DNA of 64,000 nucleotides from Symbiobacterium thermophilum IAM 14863 (lineage in GTDB: Bacteria > Bacillota > Sulfobacillia > Symbiobacteriales > Symbiobacteriaceae), in assembly GCF_000009905.1 (NCBI RefSeq), contig NC_006177.1:1426001-1490000 (forward strand). The letters run 5' to 3'. The translations under genes and the position numbers were made by a program. Shown in pieces: positions 51,107 through 60,935 of the stretch. Within the stretch, counting starts at the first letter, position 1. Every line of letters begins with the position of its first letter. A model generated the notes under the pieces. The model did not search any database. It was not told where the DNA came from and saw only the letters and a program-made list of their open reading frames with translations.

Positions 51107-52108
51107 ATGAACCTGCCCTCGCTGCAGGTTGGCCACAAGACCGCCCGGTACTGCATCGTGCAGGGAGGCATGTCGGTGCGCATCGCCCTGCACCGGCTCG
51201 CGGCCGCGGTGGCGGAGTGCGGCGGGGTCGGCACCATCGGCGGGATGGGCATCCCGCCGGGGGAGCTGCGCCGGGAGATCCGCGCGGCGAAGGCCCTCAC
51301 GGACGGGGTCGTGGGCGTCAACCTGATGTACGCCGGTTACCTCTTCGACCGGCTGCTGGACGTCTGCATCGAGGAGCGGGTGGACTACGTGGCCATCGGC
51401 GCCGGGTTTGCCCGCGGGCCGTTCAAGAAGTTGCACGAGGCGGGCATTCCGGGCTTCTGCATCATCTCGTCGGTGAAGGCGGCCCGCATCGTCGCCCGGA
51501 CCCCGGGCGTCGCCGGCGTGGTGGTCGAGAGCGGCCAGGCCGGCGGCCACCTGGGGCCGGAGGATCCCGAGATCTCCACCTGGGAGCTCTTTCCGCCGGT
51601 GCGGGCGGCCCTGCGGGAGGCGGGCTTCGCCGGGCCGATCATCGCCGCCGGCGGCCTGCTGACCCGGCAGGACGTGCTCCGGGCCCTGGCGATGGGCGCC
51701 GACGGCGTGCAGATGGGCATTCGCTTCGCCATGACCGAGGAGTCGGCCGCCTCGGCCGAGATGAAGGCCCGGTGGCTGGCGGCCACCGGGTCGCAGGTGA
51801 CCGACTGGAGCCCCACCGGGTACAAGAGCCGCGCCATCGTCCCGCACATCCCCTTCGAGGCCCTGCCGCGCACCCGGGAAAACGGCGGCACCTACAGCTG
51901 CACCAACTGCCTGAAGCACTGCCTGCACCGGGATGAGGGCCGCTCCCACTGCATCTGGAACGCCCTGAGCAACGCCCAGAAGGGGCGGGTGGAGAACGGC
52001 CTCATCTTCTGCGGCGGGCGGGTCGGGGAGATCCACGACATCGTGCCTGTCGCAGAGGTCTTCCGGCGGCTTACCACCCCGTCCGCGGACGAGGCGGCGG
52101 CGGACTAG
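51107..52108 (+). CDS. Nitronate monooxygenase / FabK-like flavoprotein
   Basis: The product is 333 residues from the ATG at 51107, behind AAAAGGGG; a TTG at 51098 is too close to the ribosome binding site. It is an FMN-binding TIM barrel of the NMO/enoyl-ACP-reductase II family: VQGGMSVRIALHRLAAAVAE, GTIGGMGIPPGELRREI, VVVESGQAGGHLG, PIIAAGGLLTRQDVLRALAM and GADGVQMGIRF. The C-terminus has a cysteine/histidine block (CTNCLKHCLHRDEGRSHC) unusual for the family and possibly metal-binding. Nitronate oxidation or a flavin reductase role cannot be separated here. No fatty-acid genes are adjacent. Confidence 0.75.
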   Translation: MNLPSLQVGHKTARYCIVQGGMSVRIALHRLAAAVAECGGVGTIGGMGIPPGELRREIRAAKALTDGVVGVNLMYAGYLFDRLLDVCIEERVDYVAIGAGFARGPFKKLHEAGIPGFCIISSVKAARIVARTPGVAGVVVESGQAGGHLGPEDPEISTWELFPPVRAALREAGFAGPIIAAGGLLTRQDVLRALAMGADGVQMGIRFAMTEESAASAEMKARWLAATGSQVTDWSPTGYKSRAIVPHIPFEALPRTRENGGTYSCTNCLKHCLHRDEGRSHCIWNALSNAQKGRVENGLIFCGGRVGEIHDIVPVAEVFRRLTTPSADEAAAD

Positions 52109-52215
52109 ACGCGAGGGGCCGGCAGCGGCTCCTTTCATAGTTAAAAGGTCAAGATAAAGAAGGAATTTGTGGAAGAGGGGGAGAAGTCGGAGGAAAACCG
52201 TTCGGAGGTAGGGAC

Positions 52216-53031
52216 ATGGGAGACCAGAGTTCGCTGCTTCTCGCGTCGCTGCTCCTGCGCGAACCGGTCATGCCGGATCCCGCGGCTGTCTCTGCCCGCC
52301 TGGCGGCTCGCTGCGGAGGGCGCTACACCGTGAGCTGGGATGAGGCTGAGGGGGAGGGGGACATCACCCTGAGCTGCTCGGTCAGCGGCCACACGGTGGT
52401 CCTGGGCCTGATGCGTGCCCCCGTCCCGGCCGCAGACCTGGAGGCGGCGTGCGCCCGGAATCCGTTCTGGCCCGAAGCCGCGGAGGTCTGCCGCCAGCAC
52501 CGGGCGCATCTGATGGTCACCCTCATGAAGGGGTGGGGAGACCCCATCCGGCGCCACCTGGTGTTGACGGACTTCGTCGCCGCCCTCAGCGAGGCCGTCG
52601 GCGGGCTGGCTGTCCTCTGGGGGCCGGTCGGCGTGCTGCAGTCGGCCGAGTACTTCCGGGAGCAGGCGGCGGAGGCGTCCGCCGACCACCTTCCCCTCTT
52701 CCTCTGGGTGGAGTTCGCGCTGGTCAGGCATGACGGCGTCCCGTTCGTGGCGACCTACGGCCTGGACGCCTTCGGGGTGATGGAGGTGGAGGGCGGGTCT
52801 TCACGGATGAAGCCCATCCAGCTGCTGGAGCGGGTTTTCGACGTCGCCCATTACCTGTGCCTCGAAGGGCCCGTGCTGAACGACGGCGACACAATCGGCG
52901 GGTCGGAGCGGGAGCGGATCCCCGTCCGGCACACCGACTCCATCCTGGACCGCCCCGGTCCGGTGATCCGGATCGAGTTTGACGCGGCCGGCGGCAGGCG
53001 CGGGCTGCTCTCCCGGTTGTTCGGCCGTTAG
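52216..53031 (+). CDS. DUF4261 family protein
   Basis: The product is 271 residues from the ATG at 52216 with GGAGGTAGGGAC in front. It follows the DUF4261 pattern: LLLREPVMPDPAAVSARL, GLMRAPVPAADLEAACARNP, AHLMVTLMKGWGDPI, GVLQSAEYFREQ and LPLFLWVEFALV...TYGLDAFGVMEVE. No signal peptide is present. Proteins of this family are uncharacterised and are often found with polymorphic-toxin or immunity genes, but none is visible here. A terminator follows. Confidence 0.7.
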   Translation: MGDQSSLLLASLLLREPVMPDPAAVSARLAARCGGRYTVSWDEAEGEGDITLSCSVSGHTVVLGLMRAPVPAADLEAACARNPFWPEAAEVCRQHRAHLMVTLMKGWGDPIRRHLVLTDFVAALSEAVGGLAVLWGPVGVLQSAEYFREQAAEASADHLPLFLWVEFALVRHDGVPFVATYGLDAFGVMEVEGGSSRMKPIQLLERVFDVAHYLCLEGPVLNDGDTIGGSERERIPVRHTDSILDRPGPVIRIEFDAAGGRRGLLSRLFGR

Positions 53032-53045
53032 TCCGTCGCAGGCGG

Positions 53046-53092
53046 AAGGGCCGTCTCCGTCCATCGTGGACGACGCGGGGACGGCCCCTTTT
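53046..53092 (+). terminator. Hairpin with T-tract after the DUF4261 gene
   Basis: AAGGGCCGTC pairs with GACGGCCCCTT with one bulge, and TTTT follows. Confidence 0.7.
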
Positions 53093-53196
53093 CCCATTCC
53101 CGGGCCCCTTTGCGCGCCGGGCTCCGGGCGCTTTGTCCACCCCACCGGTCTACCCCTCTGCCCTCGTGCGTACGGTTGGACAGAGGTGAGGCCCGC

Positions 53197-56076
53197 ATGT
53201 CGACACCGTGGCACCAGAAGGGGGCGGCCGAGGTCGCCGCCGCCCTGCGGACGGACCTGACCGCCGGCCTGACCGAGGCCGAGTGCCGGCGGCGGCTGGA
53301 GGAGTACGGCCCCAACCAGCTGGAGGGGGCGCCCCGGGTTCCCTGGTGGCGGATCCTGCTCGCGCAGTTCCAGGACTTCATGGTGGTCGTGCTCCTGATG
53401 GCGACCGCGATCTCCTACGGCATGGGCGAGACGGCGGATGCGATCACCATCGTCGTCATCGTCGTGCTCAACGCCGTGCTCGGCTTCGTGCAGGAGTACC
53501 GGGCCGAGCGTTCCCTGGAGGCGCTGAAGGAACTGGCCGCGCCCACCGCCCGGGTGATCCGGGACGGCCGCGAGGTCACGGTCTCCGCCCGGGACCTGGT
53601 TCCCGGCGACCTGCTGCTGGTGGACCCCGGCGATCGCATCCCCGCCGACGCCCGGCTGGTGGAAGCGCCGGGGCTGGAGGTGGAGGAGTCGGCCCTGACC
53701 GGCGAGTCGTTGCCCGTGCGCAAGTCGGCGTCGTGGGTGGGCGATCCGGACGTGCCGCTGGGCGACCGGCGGAACATGCTCTACATGGGCACAACCGTCA
53801 CCCGCGGCCGGGGCCGCGCCCTGGTGGTGGCCACCGGCATGCAGACCGAGATGGGGCGCATCGCCCACCTGATCCAGGAGGTGGGAGAAGAAGAGACGCC
53901 CCTGCAGCGGCGGCTGGCCCAGCTGGGCCGGTGGCTGGTGGCCGGCTGTCTGATCGTGTGCGCGATCGTGGTGGCGGCCGGACTGCTGCGGGAGGAGCGG
54001 CTGACCGGACCGGTCATCTCGCAGCTGTTCATGGCCGGCGTCTCCCTCGCGGTGGCCGCGATCCCGGAGGGGCTCCCGGCCATCGTTACCGTCTCGCTGG
54101 CCCTGGGCGTGCAGCGGATGATCCGGCGCAACGCCATCGTCCGCCGGCTGCAGTCGGTGGAGACCCTGGGCTGCGCCACGGTCATCTGCTCCGACAAGAC
54201 CGGCACCCTGACCAAGAACGAGATGATGGTGCGTGCCGCCTGGGTCGGCGGCCGGTCCTACACCGTCACCGGCGACGGGTACCGCCCCTCCGGCGAGTTC
54301 CTGCGGGAGGGCCGACCGGTGAGCCCCCAGCAGGAGCCGGACCTGGCCCAGGCGCTGAAGTCGGCCGCGCTCTGCTCCAACGCGAAGCTGGTGCAGGCCC
54401 AGCCCGCTCGCCGCGGCCGGGGCGACGGGGCGGCCGGCGGACGGTCGGGGAGAAGCCACCGCCCGGGGATGGGGCAGGTCGTCTTCAGCGTCCAGGGGGA
54501 CCCGACCGAAGGCGCCCTGGTGGTCGCAGCGCAGAAGGGCGGGTACCGGCCCGCCGTGCTGCAGGACCGCTACCGGCGGGTGCTGGAGGTCCCCTTCGAG
54601 TCGGAGCGGCGGCGCATGAGCGTGATCACCGAGGACGGCGACGGCGGGTACCTGCTGCACGTGAAGGGCGCGCCGGACGTCATCCTGGAACTTTCCACCC
54701 ACATGTTGAGAGACGGCCGCATCGTTCCCCTCACTGACCAGGATCGGCAGGCGATCCTCGACGAGAACCTGCGCATGGCTGACCAGGCCCTGCGGGTGCT
54801 GGCCGTCGCGTACCGGCCCCTTTCCTTCCCCGCGGGCGAGGGTCCGGATCAGCTGGCCGAGCTGTCCACCGACGAGGCCGCGGCGCGGCTGGAGCGGAAC
54901 CTCGTTTTCCTGGGCCTGCTGGGCATGATCGACCCGCCCCGGCCGGAGGTGAAGCAGGCGGTGGCCGCCGCCCGGCGGGCCGGCATCCGCACGGTGATGA
55001 TCACCGGCGACCACCCGGCCACGGCCCTGGCCGTCGCCCGCGAGCTGGGCATCGTGGGGGCGGAGGGGCGGGCCGTGACCGGCCGGGAGCTGGACCAGCT
55101 CAGCCACTCGGAGCTCATCGCGGCCGTGGAGGAGTGCCAGGTGTTCGCCCGGGTATCGCCCCAGCACAAGCTGCAGATCGTTCGGGCCCTGAAGGAGCTG
55201 GGCGAGGTGGTGGCGATGACCGGCGACGGCGTCAACGACGCCCCGGCGGTGAAGGAGGCCGACATCGGCATCGCCATGGGCCGCACGGGCACCGACGTCA
55301 CCAAGGAGGCGTCGGCGATGATCCTGGCGGACGACAACTACGCGACCATCGTGGCCGCGGTGGAGGAAGGGCGGGGCATCTACGACAACATCCGCAAGTT
55401 CATCCGCTACCTGCTCTCCTGCAACACCGGCGAGGTGCTGACCATGTTTCTGGCGGCGGTCATGCGGCTGCCGCTGCCGCTCCTGCCGATCCAGATCCTC
55501 TTCGTCAACCTGGTCACCGACGGTCTGCCGGCGATCGCCCTGGGGATCGACCCGCCCGAGCCGGACGTGATGCGCCGCCCGCCCCGACGGCCCGACGAGG
55601 GCGTCTTCGCCCGCCGGCTGGGCATCAAGATCCTGGGGCGGGGCACGCTGATCGGCCTCGGCACCCTGACGGCCTTCCTGATCGCCTTCTTCACGCTGCC
55701 GGGCACGCCCGGCGTCGCACCGCTGGACGACCCGGCGGTGCTCAACCCGGCCCGGACGATGGCCCTGGCGACCCTGGTGTGCGCGCAGCTCATCCACGTG
55801 TTTGACTGCCGGTCCGAGCGACGGGCCATCTGGGAGACCCCGCTCTCTTCCAATCCCTGGCTGGTGGCCGCGGTCGCCTCGTCGGTCACGGCGCTGCTGC
55901 TCGCGATCTACTGGCCGCCGCTGGCTGCCATTTTCGAAACGGCTCCGCTCCAGGCCTGGCAATGGCTGGTGGTCTTGCTGCTGGCCAGCGCGGGCGAACT
56001 GCTGGTGGCCATCCGCCGGCTGATCCTGTTCGGCCGGCCGGTGCGCTTGCGGGCGCACGTCGAGGAGGAAGCATGA
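53197..56076 (+). CDS. P-type Ca2+-transporting ATPase (P2 type)
   Basis: The product is 959 residues from the ATG at 53197 behind GAGGTGAGG; the frame opens earlier without a signal. Cytoplasmic motifs are in order: [12 protein letters not shown], the phosphorylation site [13 protein letters not shown], the KGAPDVILE nucleotide site, [10 protein letters not shown] and [22 protein letters not shown]. Ten membrane segments are expected, with PEGLP in M4 ([15 protein letters not shown]) and [13 protein letters not shown] in M6, which fit a SERCA/PMR1-like Ca2+ pump. It exports Ca2+ (or Mn2+) using ATP. A small internal Gly/Arg-rich insertion lies near residue 410. Neighbours give no regulatory clue. 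Confidence 0.9.
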   Translation: MSTPWHQKGAAEVAAALRTDLTAGLTEAECRRRLEEYGPNQLEGAPRVPWWRILLAQFQDFMVVVLLMATAISYGMGETADAITIVVIVVLNAVLGFVQEYRAERSLEALKELAAPTARVIRDGREVTVSARDLVPGDLLLVDPGDRIPADARLVEAPGLEVEESALTGESLPVRKSASWVGDPDVPLGDRRNMLYMGTTVTRGRGRALVVATGMQTEMGRIAHLIQEVGEEETPLQRRLAQLGRWLVAGCLIVCAIVVAAGLLREERLTGPVISQLFMAGVSLAVAAIPEGLPAIVTVSLALGVQRMIRRNAIVRRLQSVETLGCATVICSDKTGTLTKNEMMVRAAWVGGRSYTVTGDGYRPSGEFLREGRPVSPQQEPDLAQALKSAALCSNAKLVQAQPARRGRGDGAAGGRSGRSHRPGMGQVVFSVQGDPTEGALVVAAQKGGYRPAVLQDRYRRVLEVPFESERRRMSVITEDGDGGYLLHVKGAPDVILELSTHMLRDGRIVPLTDQDRQAILDENLRMADQALRVLAVAYRPLSFPAGEGPDQLAELSTDEAAARLERNLVFLGLLGMIDPPRPEVKQAVAAARRAGIRTVMITGDHPATALAVARELGIVGAEGRAVTGRELDQLSHSELIAAVEECQVFARVSPQHKLQIVRALKELGEVVAMTGDGVNDAPAVKEADIGIAMGRTGTDVTKEASAMILADDNYATIVAAVEEGRGIYDNIRKFIRYLLSCNTGEVLTMFLAAVMRLPLPLLPIQILFVNLVTDGLPAIALGIDPPEPDVMRRPPRRPDEGVFARRLGIKILGRGTLIGLGTLTAFLIAFFTLPGTPGVAPLDDPAVLNPARTMALATLVCAQLIHVFDCRSERRAIWETPLSSNPWLVAAVASSVTALLLAIYWPPLAAIFETAPLQAWQWLVVLLLASAGELLVAIRRLILFGRPVRLRAHVEEEA

Positions 56077-56173
56077 AGCATAGCGTTCACGGGTTCCGGT
56101 CAACCTATCCGCAGGTCGCAGTGTCGCAGACGCACACATCGCCAGCAAGACCTGCAAGGAAGGGAGATCGGCC

Positions 56174-57388
56174 GTGAAACGCATGCCGCTGAAGTGGCTG
56201 GGCCTGGCCGCGGCGGCCGCGCTGCTGGCCTCCGGCTGCACGGCTCAGCCGCAGAACGCCAACCGGGTGAACCAGAGCAACCTCTTCACCACCACCGGCG
56301 ACGCCGACACCTGCGCCGCCGCCCTGGGCAACACCGTCGGCGCAAATGCCTTCTGGGGCATGGCCGGCGTCAACCGGAACGTCACCGCCAACGGCGTCAT
56401 CATCGGCAACGTGGCGCTGGTGGCGCTTCCCAGGGAGTCGCAGAACACGCCCGTGAACGGCGCCGCGACGGGAACCGGCGGGCAGAACGGCGCGGCGGCC
56501 GGGAACGGCGTGCAGACGGGTGCGGCCGGCGGTAACGGCGTCCCCATGGGTACGACCGGAAACGGCGTCGGCACGGGGACGGCGGCCGGCAACGGTCTGT
56601 CCACGGGCGTGCAGCGGGATGGCGACGTCACCGGCAACCTGGGGACGCTGACGCCGCCCGGCACCGTCGACACGACGCCCGGTCACGTGGGGACCGTTCC
56701 CGGCAACACCGGGTCCACCGTCATGACCCCCGGCCTGGGCACCACGCGCGGGGCCACCGGGGTGGTGGGCGGCCGGGTGGAGAGCCCGTCCCTGCCGGGC
56801 ACCGGAACCACGACCGGAACCGGCACCCGGGCGGGGACGGGCACCCGGGCGGGGACGGGTACCCCTGCGGGGACCGGTACCGCTGCGGGGACCGGCACCA
56901 TGGCGGGGTCTGGCACCCGGGGCGGGACCGGCGCGACCACCCGCGCGGGGACCGCCTTCGGCACCCGCACCGGGACGACGGCGGCCGACCCGCTGGAGCG
57001 GGTGCGCACCGCCTGCCCGACCCTGGCGGACATCCGGGTGGTGAATGACGAGACCGACCGGGCGCGCCTTGCCGAGATCACCGCGGCGGTCCGGTCCGGC
57101 CGTCCGGTCACCGAGTTCATGAGCGAGCTGGCCACCATGGCGCAGCGGGCCACCTCGGCCGGGCCGGGTGCCAGCGGACGGCAGCGCAACCGCCCGGAGA
57201 ACTTCCGGAATCGGCTGCAGCAGGGCAACCTGGTGCCGGGGCGCGCCGGCACGCCGACCACGCCCGCGCCCGCTGCGCCCCGCACACCGCCTGCCCCGAA
57301 CGCGCCGGGTACGGACGGCCGTGGGAGCACCCCCGCGCGTCCGGGCACCGGCACCGCCACGGACCCGGGAACGAGCGCCACCGACTGA
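56174..57388 (+). CDS. Repetitive Thr/Gly-rich lipoprotein, YhcN-like C-terminus
   Basis: The product is 404 residues from the GTG at 56174. The signal peptide ends in the lipobox LASGC (Cys 22). Residues about 95-265 are low complexity, rich in Gly, Thr, Asn and Ala, including a run of GTGTRA-like hexapeptides. A folded segment at about 275-325 (LADIRVVNDETDRARLAEIT, then SELATMAQR) resembles part of the YhcN/YlaJ sporulation lipoproteins. The tail is Pro/Thr-rich. It should be lipid-anchored at the cell surface. The YhcN-like call is tentative; function unknown. Confidence 0.65.
   Translation: MKRMPLKWLGLAAAAALLASGCTAQPQNANRVNQSNLFTTTGDADTCAAALGNTVGANAFWGMAGVNRNVTANGVIIGNVALVALPRESQNTPVNGAATGTGGQNGAAAGNGVQTGAAGGNGVPMGTTGNGVGTGTAAGNGLSTGVQRDGDVTGNLGTLTPPGTVDTTPGHVGTVPGNTGSTVMTPGLGTTRGATGVVGGRVESPSLPGTGTTTGTGTRAGTGTRAGTGTPAGTGTAAGTGTMAGSGTRGGTGATTRAGTAFGTRTGTTAADPLERVRTACPTLADIRVVNDETDRARLAEITAAVRSGRPVTEFMSELATMAQRATSAGPGASGRQRNRPENFRNRLQQGNLVPGRAGTPTTPAPAAPRTPPAPNAPGTDGRGSTPARPGTGTATDPGTSATD
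56815..56940 (+). repeat. 18-bp tandem repeat in the lipoprotein gene
   Basis: About six degenerate copies of an 18-base unit (form GGGACSGGCACCCGGGCG) encode GTGTxA-type hexapeptides. Copy number may vary between strains. Confidence 0.75.
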
Positions 57389-57409
57389 CCCGACCTGTGC
57401 GGATGCGTG

Positions 57410-57440
57410 AACCCCCTCCGGCCTGCGGTCGGAGGGGGTT
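57410..57440 (+). terminator. 11-bp hairpin after the lipoprotein gene
   Basis: AACCCCCTCCG pairs with CGGAGGGGGTT around a 9-base loop. A TTGTTG run follows. Confidence 0.65.
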
Positions 57441-57563
57441 GTTGCCTGGATCCGAGGGAAAACTGAGCAGGAAGGGAATCCGCGGACACCGAAAGGATAC
57501 TGCGGCGACAGACGGTGCAAGGCGGGCGGTGGCCCGCCCCGCTGCAGAGGGGGTTATGACGCC

Positions 57564-58442
57564 TTGGCGCGCAGTATGACGGGGTTCGGACGGGGCGAGG
57601 CCAGCGGCGAAGCGGGCAGGGTGACCGTCGAGGTGAAGGCGGTCAACCACCGGTTTTCCGAGGTCGTCTTCCGCATGCCCCGCCAGTTCAGCGCCCTGGA
57701 GGACCGGGTGCGCCGGCTGATCCAGGGGCGGACGGCCCGGGGCCGTTTCGAGGTGTACGTCGCGTGGGAGCCCTCGGCCGAGGCCCGGGCGGTAAAGGTT
57801 GACAAGGATCTGGCGCTGGCATATTATAATGCTTTGAGGCAGCTAGCGGAAGAGATCGGGAGCAATCAGGAGCTTTCGCTCGATACGCTGGCGAGACTGC
57901 CTGAGGTCCTCTCTGTTCAGGAGGGGGAGCTTTCCGACGACGAGATCTGGGCCCTGCTGGAGCCGGCGCTGACGCAGGCGATGGCGGGGCTGATCGCCAT
58001 GCGGGAGCGGGAGGGCGCCGCCCTGGCCGCGGACCTGGCCGGCCGCCTGGACCGCCTGGAGGCGTTCCGGGCCGCGGCCGCGGCTCGTGCACCGCAGGTG
58101 GTGGAGGAGTACCGCCAGCGGCTCACCCGCCGCCTGGAGGAGCTGTTGCCGCCGACCAACCCGGTCGATCCGCAGCGGCTCGCCCAGGAAGTGGCCCTGT
58201 TCGCCGACCGTGCGGACATCACGGAGGAGCTGCAGCGGCTGGCCAGCCACATCGACCAGTTCCGCCGGGCGCTGGAGACCGACGACGCCGTGGGACGCAA
58301 GCTGGACTTCCTGGTCCAGGAGATGGGGCGCGAGGTGAACACCATCGGGTCCAAGGCCAACGACGCCGACCTGGCGGCGGCGGTCGTGGCGGCCAAGAGC
58401 GAGCTGGAGAAGATCCGGGAGCAGGTCCAGAATCTCGAATAG
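57564..58442 (+). CDS. yicC: YicC-type endoribonuclease
   Basis: The product is 292 residues, the family's normal length. The start [18 protein letters not shown] and the end [15 protein letters not shown] are typical of YicC (YloC in Bacillus). An internal [13 protein letters not shown] and the acidic EFREEM-type core [13 protein letters not shown] carry the conserved residues. The first codon is probably the TTG at 57564 because homologues start four residues before MTGF. YicC proteins degrade structured or small RNAs. It heads the cluster with remA, gmk and rpoZ and is likely co-transcribed. Confidence 0.9.
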
Positions 58443-58467
58443 TGTAAGCACGAGGGAGGCCCGGGTT

Positions 58468-58755
58468 GTGGGTGAGATCAGGTTAGTCAACATCGGATTC
58501 GGCAACATCGTGTCCGCGAACCGCATCGTGGCGATCGTGAGCCCCGAGTCCGCCCCGATCAAGCGCATCATCTCGGAGGCCAGGGAGCGGGGGACGCTGA
58601 TCGACGCGACGTACGGACGGCGCACCCGTGCGGTGGTCATCACCGACTCCGATCACGTGGTGCTCTCCGCGGTCCAGCCGGAGACCGTCGCCCATCGCCT
58701 CACGGCCCGGGACGCCAGCCTGGCGGCGGCCGAAGAAGAAGAGGGCGAGGAGTAG
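58468..58755 (+). CDS. remA: RemA/DUF370 regulator
   Basis: The product is 95 residues, with the RemA core ([20 protein letters not shown], then [20 protein letters not shown]). In Bacillus subtilis RemA binds DNA to activate biofilm matrix and osmoprotection genes; DUF370 proteins form rings. The GTG start at 58468 has GAGGGAGG upstream. The C-terminus carries a Glu-rich tail not present in B. subtilis RemA. It sits between yicC and gmk, as in many Bacillota. Confidence 0.9.
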
Positions 58756-58758
58756 AAG

Positions 58759-59394
58759 ATGCCCAATAAGCCCAAGGGACTCCTGATCGTGGTCACCGGG
58801 CCGTCTGCCGTCGGCAAGGGTACCATCTGCCGGGCCCTGCTGGCGGAGACCCCGGGCATTCGCTTCTCGGTATCCTGCACGACCCGTCCCAAGCGTCCCG
58901 GCGAGGTCGACGGCGTAGAGTACTACTTTATTTCCAAGGAAGAGTTCGAGCGCCGCATCGCAGCCGGGGAGTTCCTGGAGTGGGCGGAGGTATACGGGAA
59001 CTATTACGGTACGCCCCGGGGCTACGTGGAAGAGGTGACCGCCCAGGGGCAGGATGTCATCCTCGACATCGACCGGGTCGGCGCGCGGGCGGTGCGTGAG
59101 CAGTACCCAGACGCCGTCTCCGTCTTCGTGATCCCGCCGTCCATGGAGGCGCTGCGCCAGCGCATCGCCGCTCGCGGCACCGAGTCGCCCGAGGCGGTGG
59201 CGCGCCGGCTGGCGGAGGCGCCGGAATGGATCCGGGAAGGGCTTACATACGATTACGTCATCGTCAACGACGACCTGGCGCGCGCCGTTGCCGAGCTGCG
59301 GGCCATCATCATGGCGGAGAAGGCCAGGACGGTCCGGAACGGCGCCGCGTTGATCGAGACGTTGCTTGAGAAGGGAGCGCTGACCGACGAATGA
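58759..59394 (+). CDS. gmk: Guanylate kinase
   Basis: The product is 211 residues. The P-loop is GPSAVGKGTI, followed by the GMP-binding SCTTRPKRPGEVDGVEYYFI and GEFLEWAEVYGNYYGTP, and the lid region IAARGTESPEAVARRL. It phosphorylates GMP to GDP in the cytoplasm. It starts three bases after remA and overlaps rpoZ by four bases. Length is normal. Confidence 0.95.
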   Translation: MPNKPKGLLIVVTGPSAVGKGTICRALLAETPGIRFSVSCTTRPKRPGEVDGVEYYFISKEEFERRIAAGEFLEWAEVYGNYYGTPRGYVEEVTAQGQDVILDIDRVGARAVREQYPDAVSVFVIPPSMEALRQRIAARGTESPEAVARRLAEAPEWIREGLTYDYVIVNDDLARAVAELRAIIMAEKARTVRNGAALIETLLEKGALTDE

Positions 59395-59600
59395 TCAAGC
59401 CGTCTCTTGACCAGCTGATGCATCTCGTCGATTCCAAGTACACGCTGGTCATCCTGGCGGCCCGCCGGGCGCGGGACCTGCAGGATGGCAAGCACCAGAT
59501 GGTGGAATCGAAGTCCAATAAACCCGTGACGATTGCCCTGGAGGAGTTGGCGGCCGGCAAGCTCTTCTTCGAGCGCGGCAAGCCGACCCCCCTGGGCTGA
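59391..59600 (+). CDS. rpoZ: RNA polymerase omega subunit
   Basis: The product is 69 residues, with the omega core IKPSLDQLMHLVDSKYTLVI and AARRARDLQDGK. It stabilises the beta' subunit in RNA polymerase. The ATG overlaps the gmk stop (ATGA), which indicates translational coupling. The length is typical of Firmicute omega. Confidence 0.9.
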   Translation: MIKPSLDQLMHLVDSKYTLVILAARRARDLQDGKHQMVESKSNKPVTIALEELAAGKLFFERGKPTPLG

Positions 59601-59690
59601 TGAGCGGCCGATTCGCCCGCGGAGGGCGCCCGCCCCGGGCGCCCTCCTTGCGCTGTTCGTGCAACGTGCCCACGGAAGGAAGGGTCGCCG

Positions 59691-60935
59691 ATGCTGCACG
59701 GTAAGACGGTTCTCCTCGGGGTCAGCGGCGGCATCGCCGCCTACAAGGCGGCGGAGATCTGCTCCCGGCTGGTGAAGCTGGGAGCCGATGTGCACGTGCT
59801 CATGACCGAGGCGGCCACCCGCCTGGTGGCCCCGCTCACGTTCCAGGCCTTGTCCGGCAACCCGGTCAAAGTCGACCTGATGGGCGAGCAGGTACACGGC
59901 CACGTGGATCACGTCCTGCTCACCCACAAGGCGGACCTGCTCATCATCGCGCCTGCCACGGCCAATACCATCGCACGGCTGGCCGGCGGCCACGCGGGCG
60001 ACTGGATCACCGTGACCGCGCTGGGCGTGCGCTGCCCCGTGCTGGTGGCGCCCTCCATGGAAACGGAGATGTACGCCAACCCGCTGACGCAGCGGAACCT
60101 GCGGATCCTGGCCGAGTTGGGCTGGGACATCATGGAGCCGGAGGAGGGGCGGCTCGCCTCGGGGCTCATGGGCAAGGGGCGGCTGCCCGAGCCGGCGAAG
60201 ATCGTCGAGCGGGCCGTCGCGCTGCTGCAGGCGCGGGAAGGCAGGCAGCGCCGGCCCGGGGGCGACCTGGCCGGGCGCCGGGTGCTGGTGACGGCGGGTA
60301 CCACCCGGGAGCCGTTCGATCCCGTGCGCTTCATCGGCAACCGCTCCACCGGCCGCATGGGGTACGCGATCGCCGAAGCCGCCCGGGACCGGGGCGCGGA
60401 GGTGGTGCTGGTCAGCGGACCCACCCACCTGGAGCCGCCGGCCGGGGTCCGGCTCGTCCGGGTCGAGTCCTGTGTCCAGATGCTGGAGGCGTGCCTCGCC
60501 GAGTTCCCGGCGGCGGACGTTGCGGTGGCCGCCGCGGCCCCGGCCGACTACCGCCCGGCGACGGTGGCCCCGTCCAAGATCAAGAAGACGGGCGAGGAGC
60601 TCACCATCACCCTGGTGAAAAACCCGGACATCATCGCAGAGCTGGGCCGGCGCAAGAGGCCCGGTCAGGTGACGGTGGCCTTTGCCGCCGAGACCGACGA
60701 CCTCATCGCCAACGCCCGCAGGAAGCTGGCGGACAAGAACGCGGACTTCGTGGTGGCCAACGACGTCACGGCCGAGGGGGCCGGGTTCGGCACCGAGACC
60801 AACCGGGTGGTCTTCGTGACCGCCGACGCGGTGGACGAGCTTCCCCTGTTGCCGAAGCGGGAGGTGGCCGATCGGATCCTGGATCGGGCGGCGGCCCTGC
60901 TGGAGGACGGTGCGCGCGGCCATGGAGAGCGGTGA
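59691..60935 (+). CDS. coaBC: Bifunctional phosphopantothenoylcysteine decarboxylase/synthase
   Basis: The product is 414 residues, 90 bases after rpoZ. The CoaC half has VLLGVSGGIAAYKAAEICSR, the histidine region VDHVLLTHKADLLIIAPATA, and the flavin-facing APSMETEMY (PxMNxxMW in others). The CoaB half starts near residue 190 with RRVLVTAGTTREPFDPVRFI and GNRSTGRMGYAIAEAA, and PAD near PADYRPA. It makes 4'-phosphopantetheine for CoA. The cysteine of the usual ACGxxGxGRM loop is serine here (LASGLMGKGRL), as in some lineages. It overlaps the start of priA by 14 bases. Confidence 0.9.
   Translation: MLHGKTVLLGVSGGIAAYKAAEICSRLVKLGADVHVLMTEAATRLVAPLTFQALSGNPVKVDLMGEQVHGHVDHVLLTHKADLLIIAPATANTIARLAGGHAGDWITVTALGVRCPVLVAPSMETEMYANPLTQRNLRILAELGWDIMEPEEGRLASGLMGKGRLPEPAKIVERAVALLQAREGRQRRPGGDLAGRRVLVTAGTTREPFDPVRFIGNRSTGRMGYAIAEAARDRGAEVVLVSGPTHLEPPAGVRLVRVESCVQMLEACLAEFPAADVAVAAAAPADYRPATVAPSKIKKTGEELTITLVKNPDIIAELGRRKRPGQVTVAFAAETDDLIANARRKLADKNADFVVANDVTAEGAGFGTETNRVVFVTADAVDELPLLPKREVADRILDRAAALLEDGARGHGER

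Noticed and set aside
52801-56241. An 1146-residue open frame on the minus strand
   Set aside because: It is the antisense shadow of the Ca2+-ATPase in GC-rich DNA: rich in Arg, Gly, His and Gln, with no domain, and the plus-strand frame holds all P-ATPase motifs.
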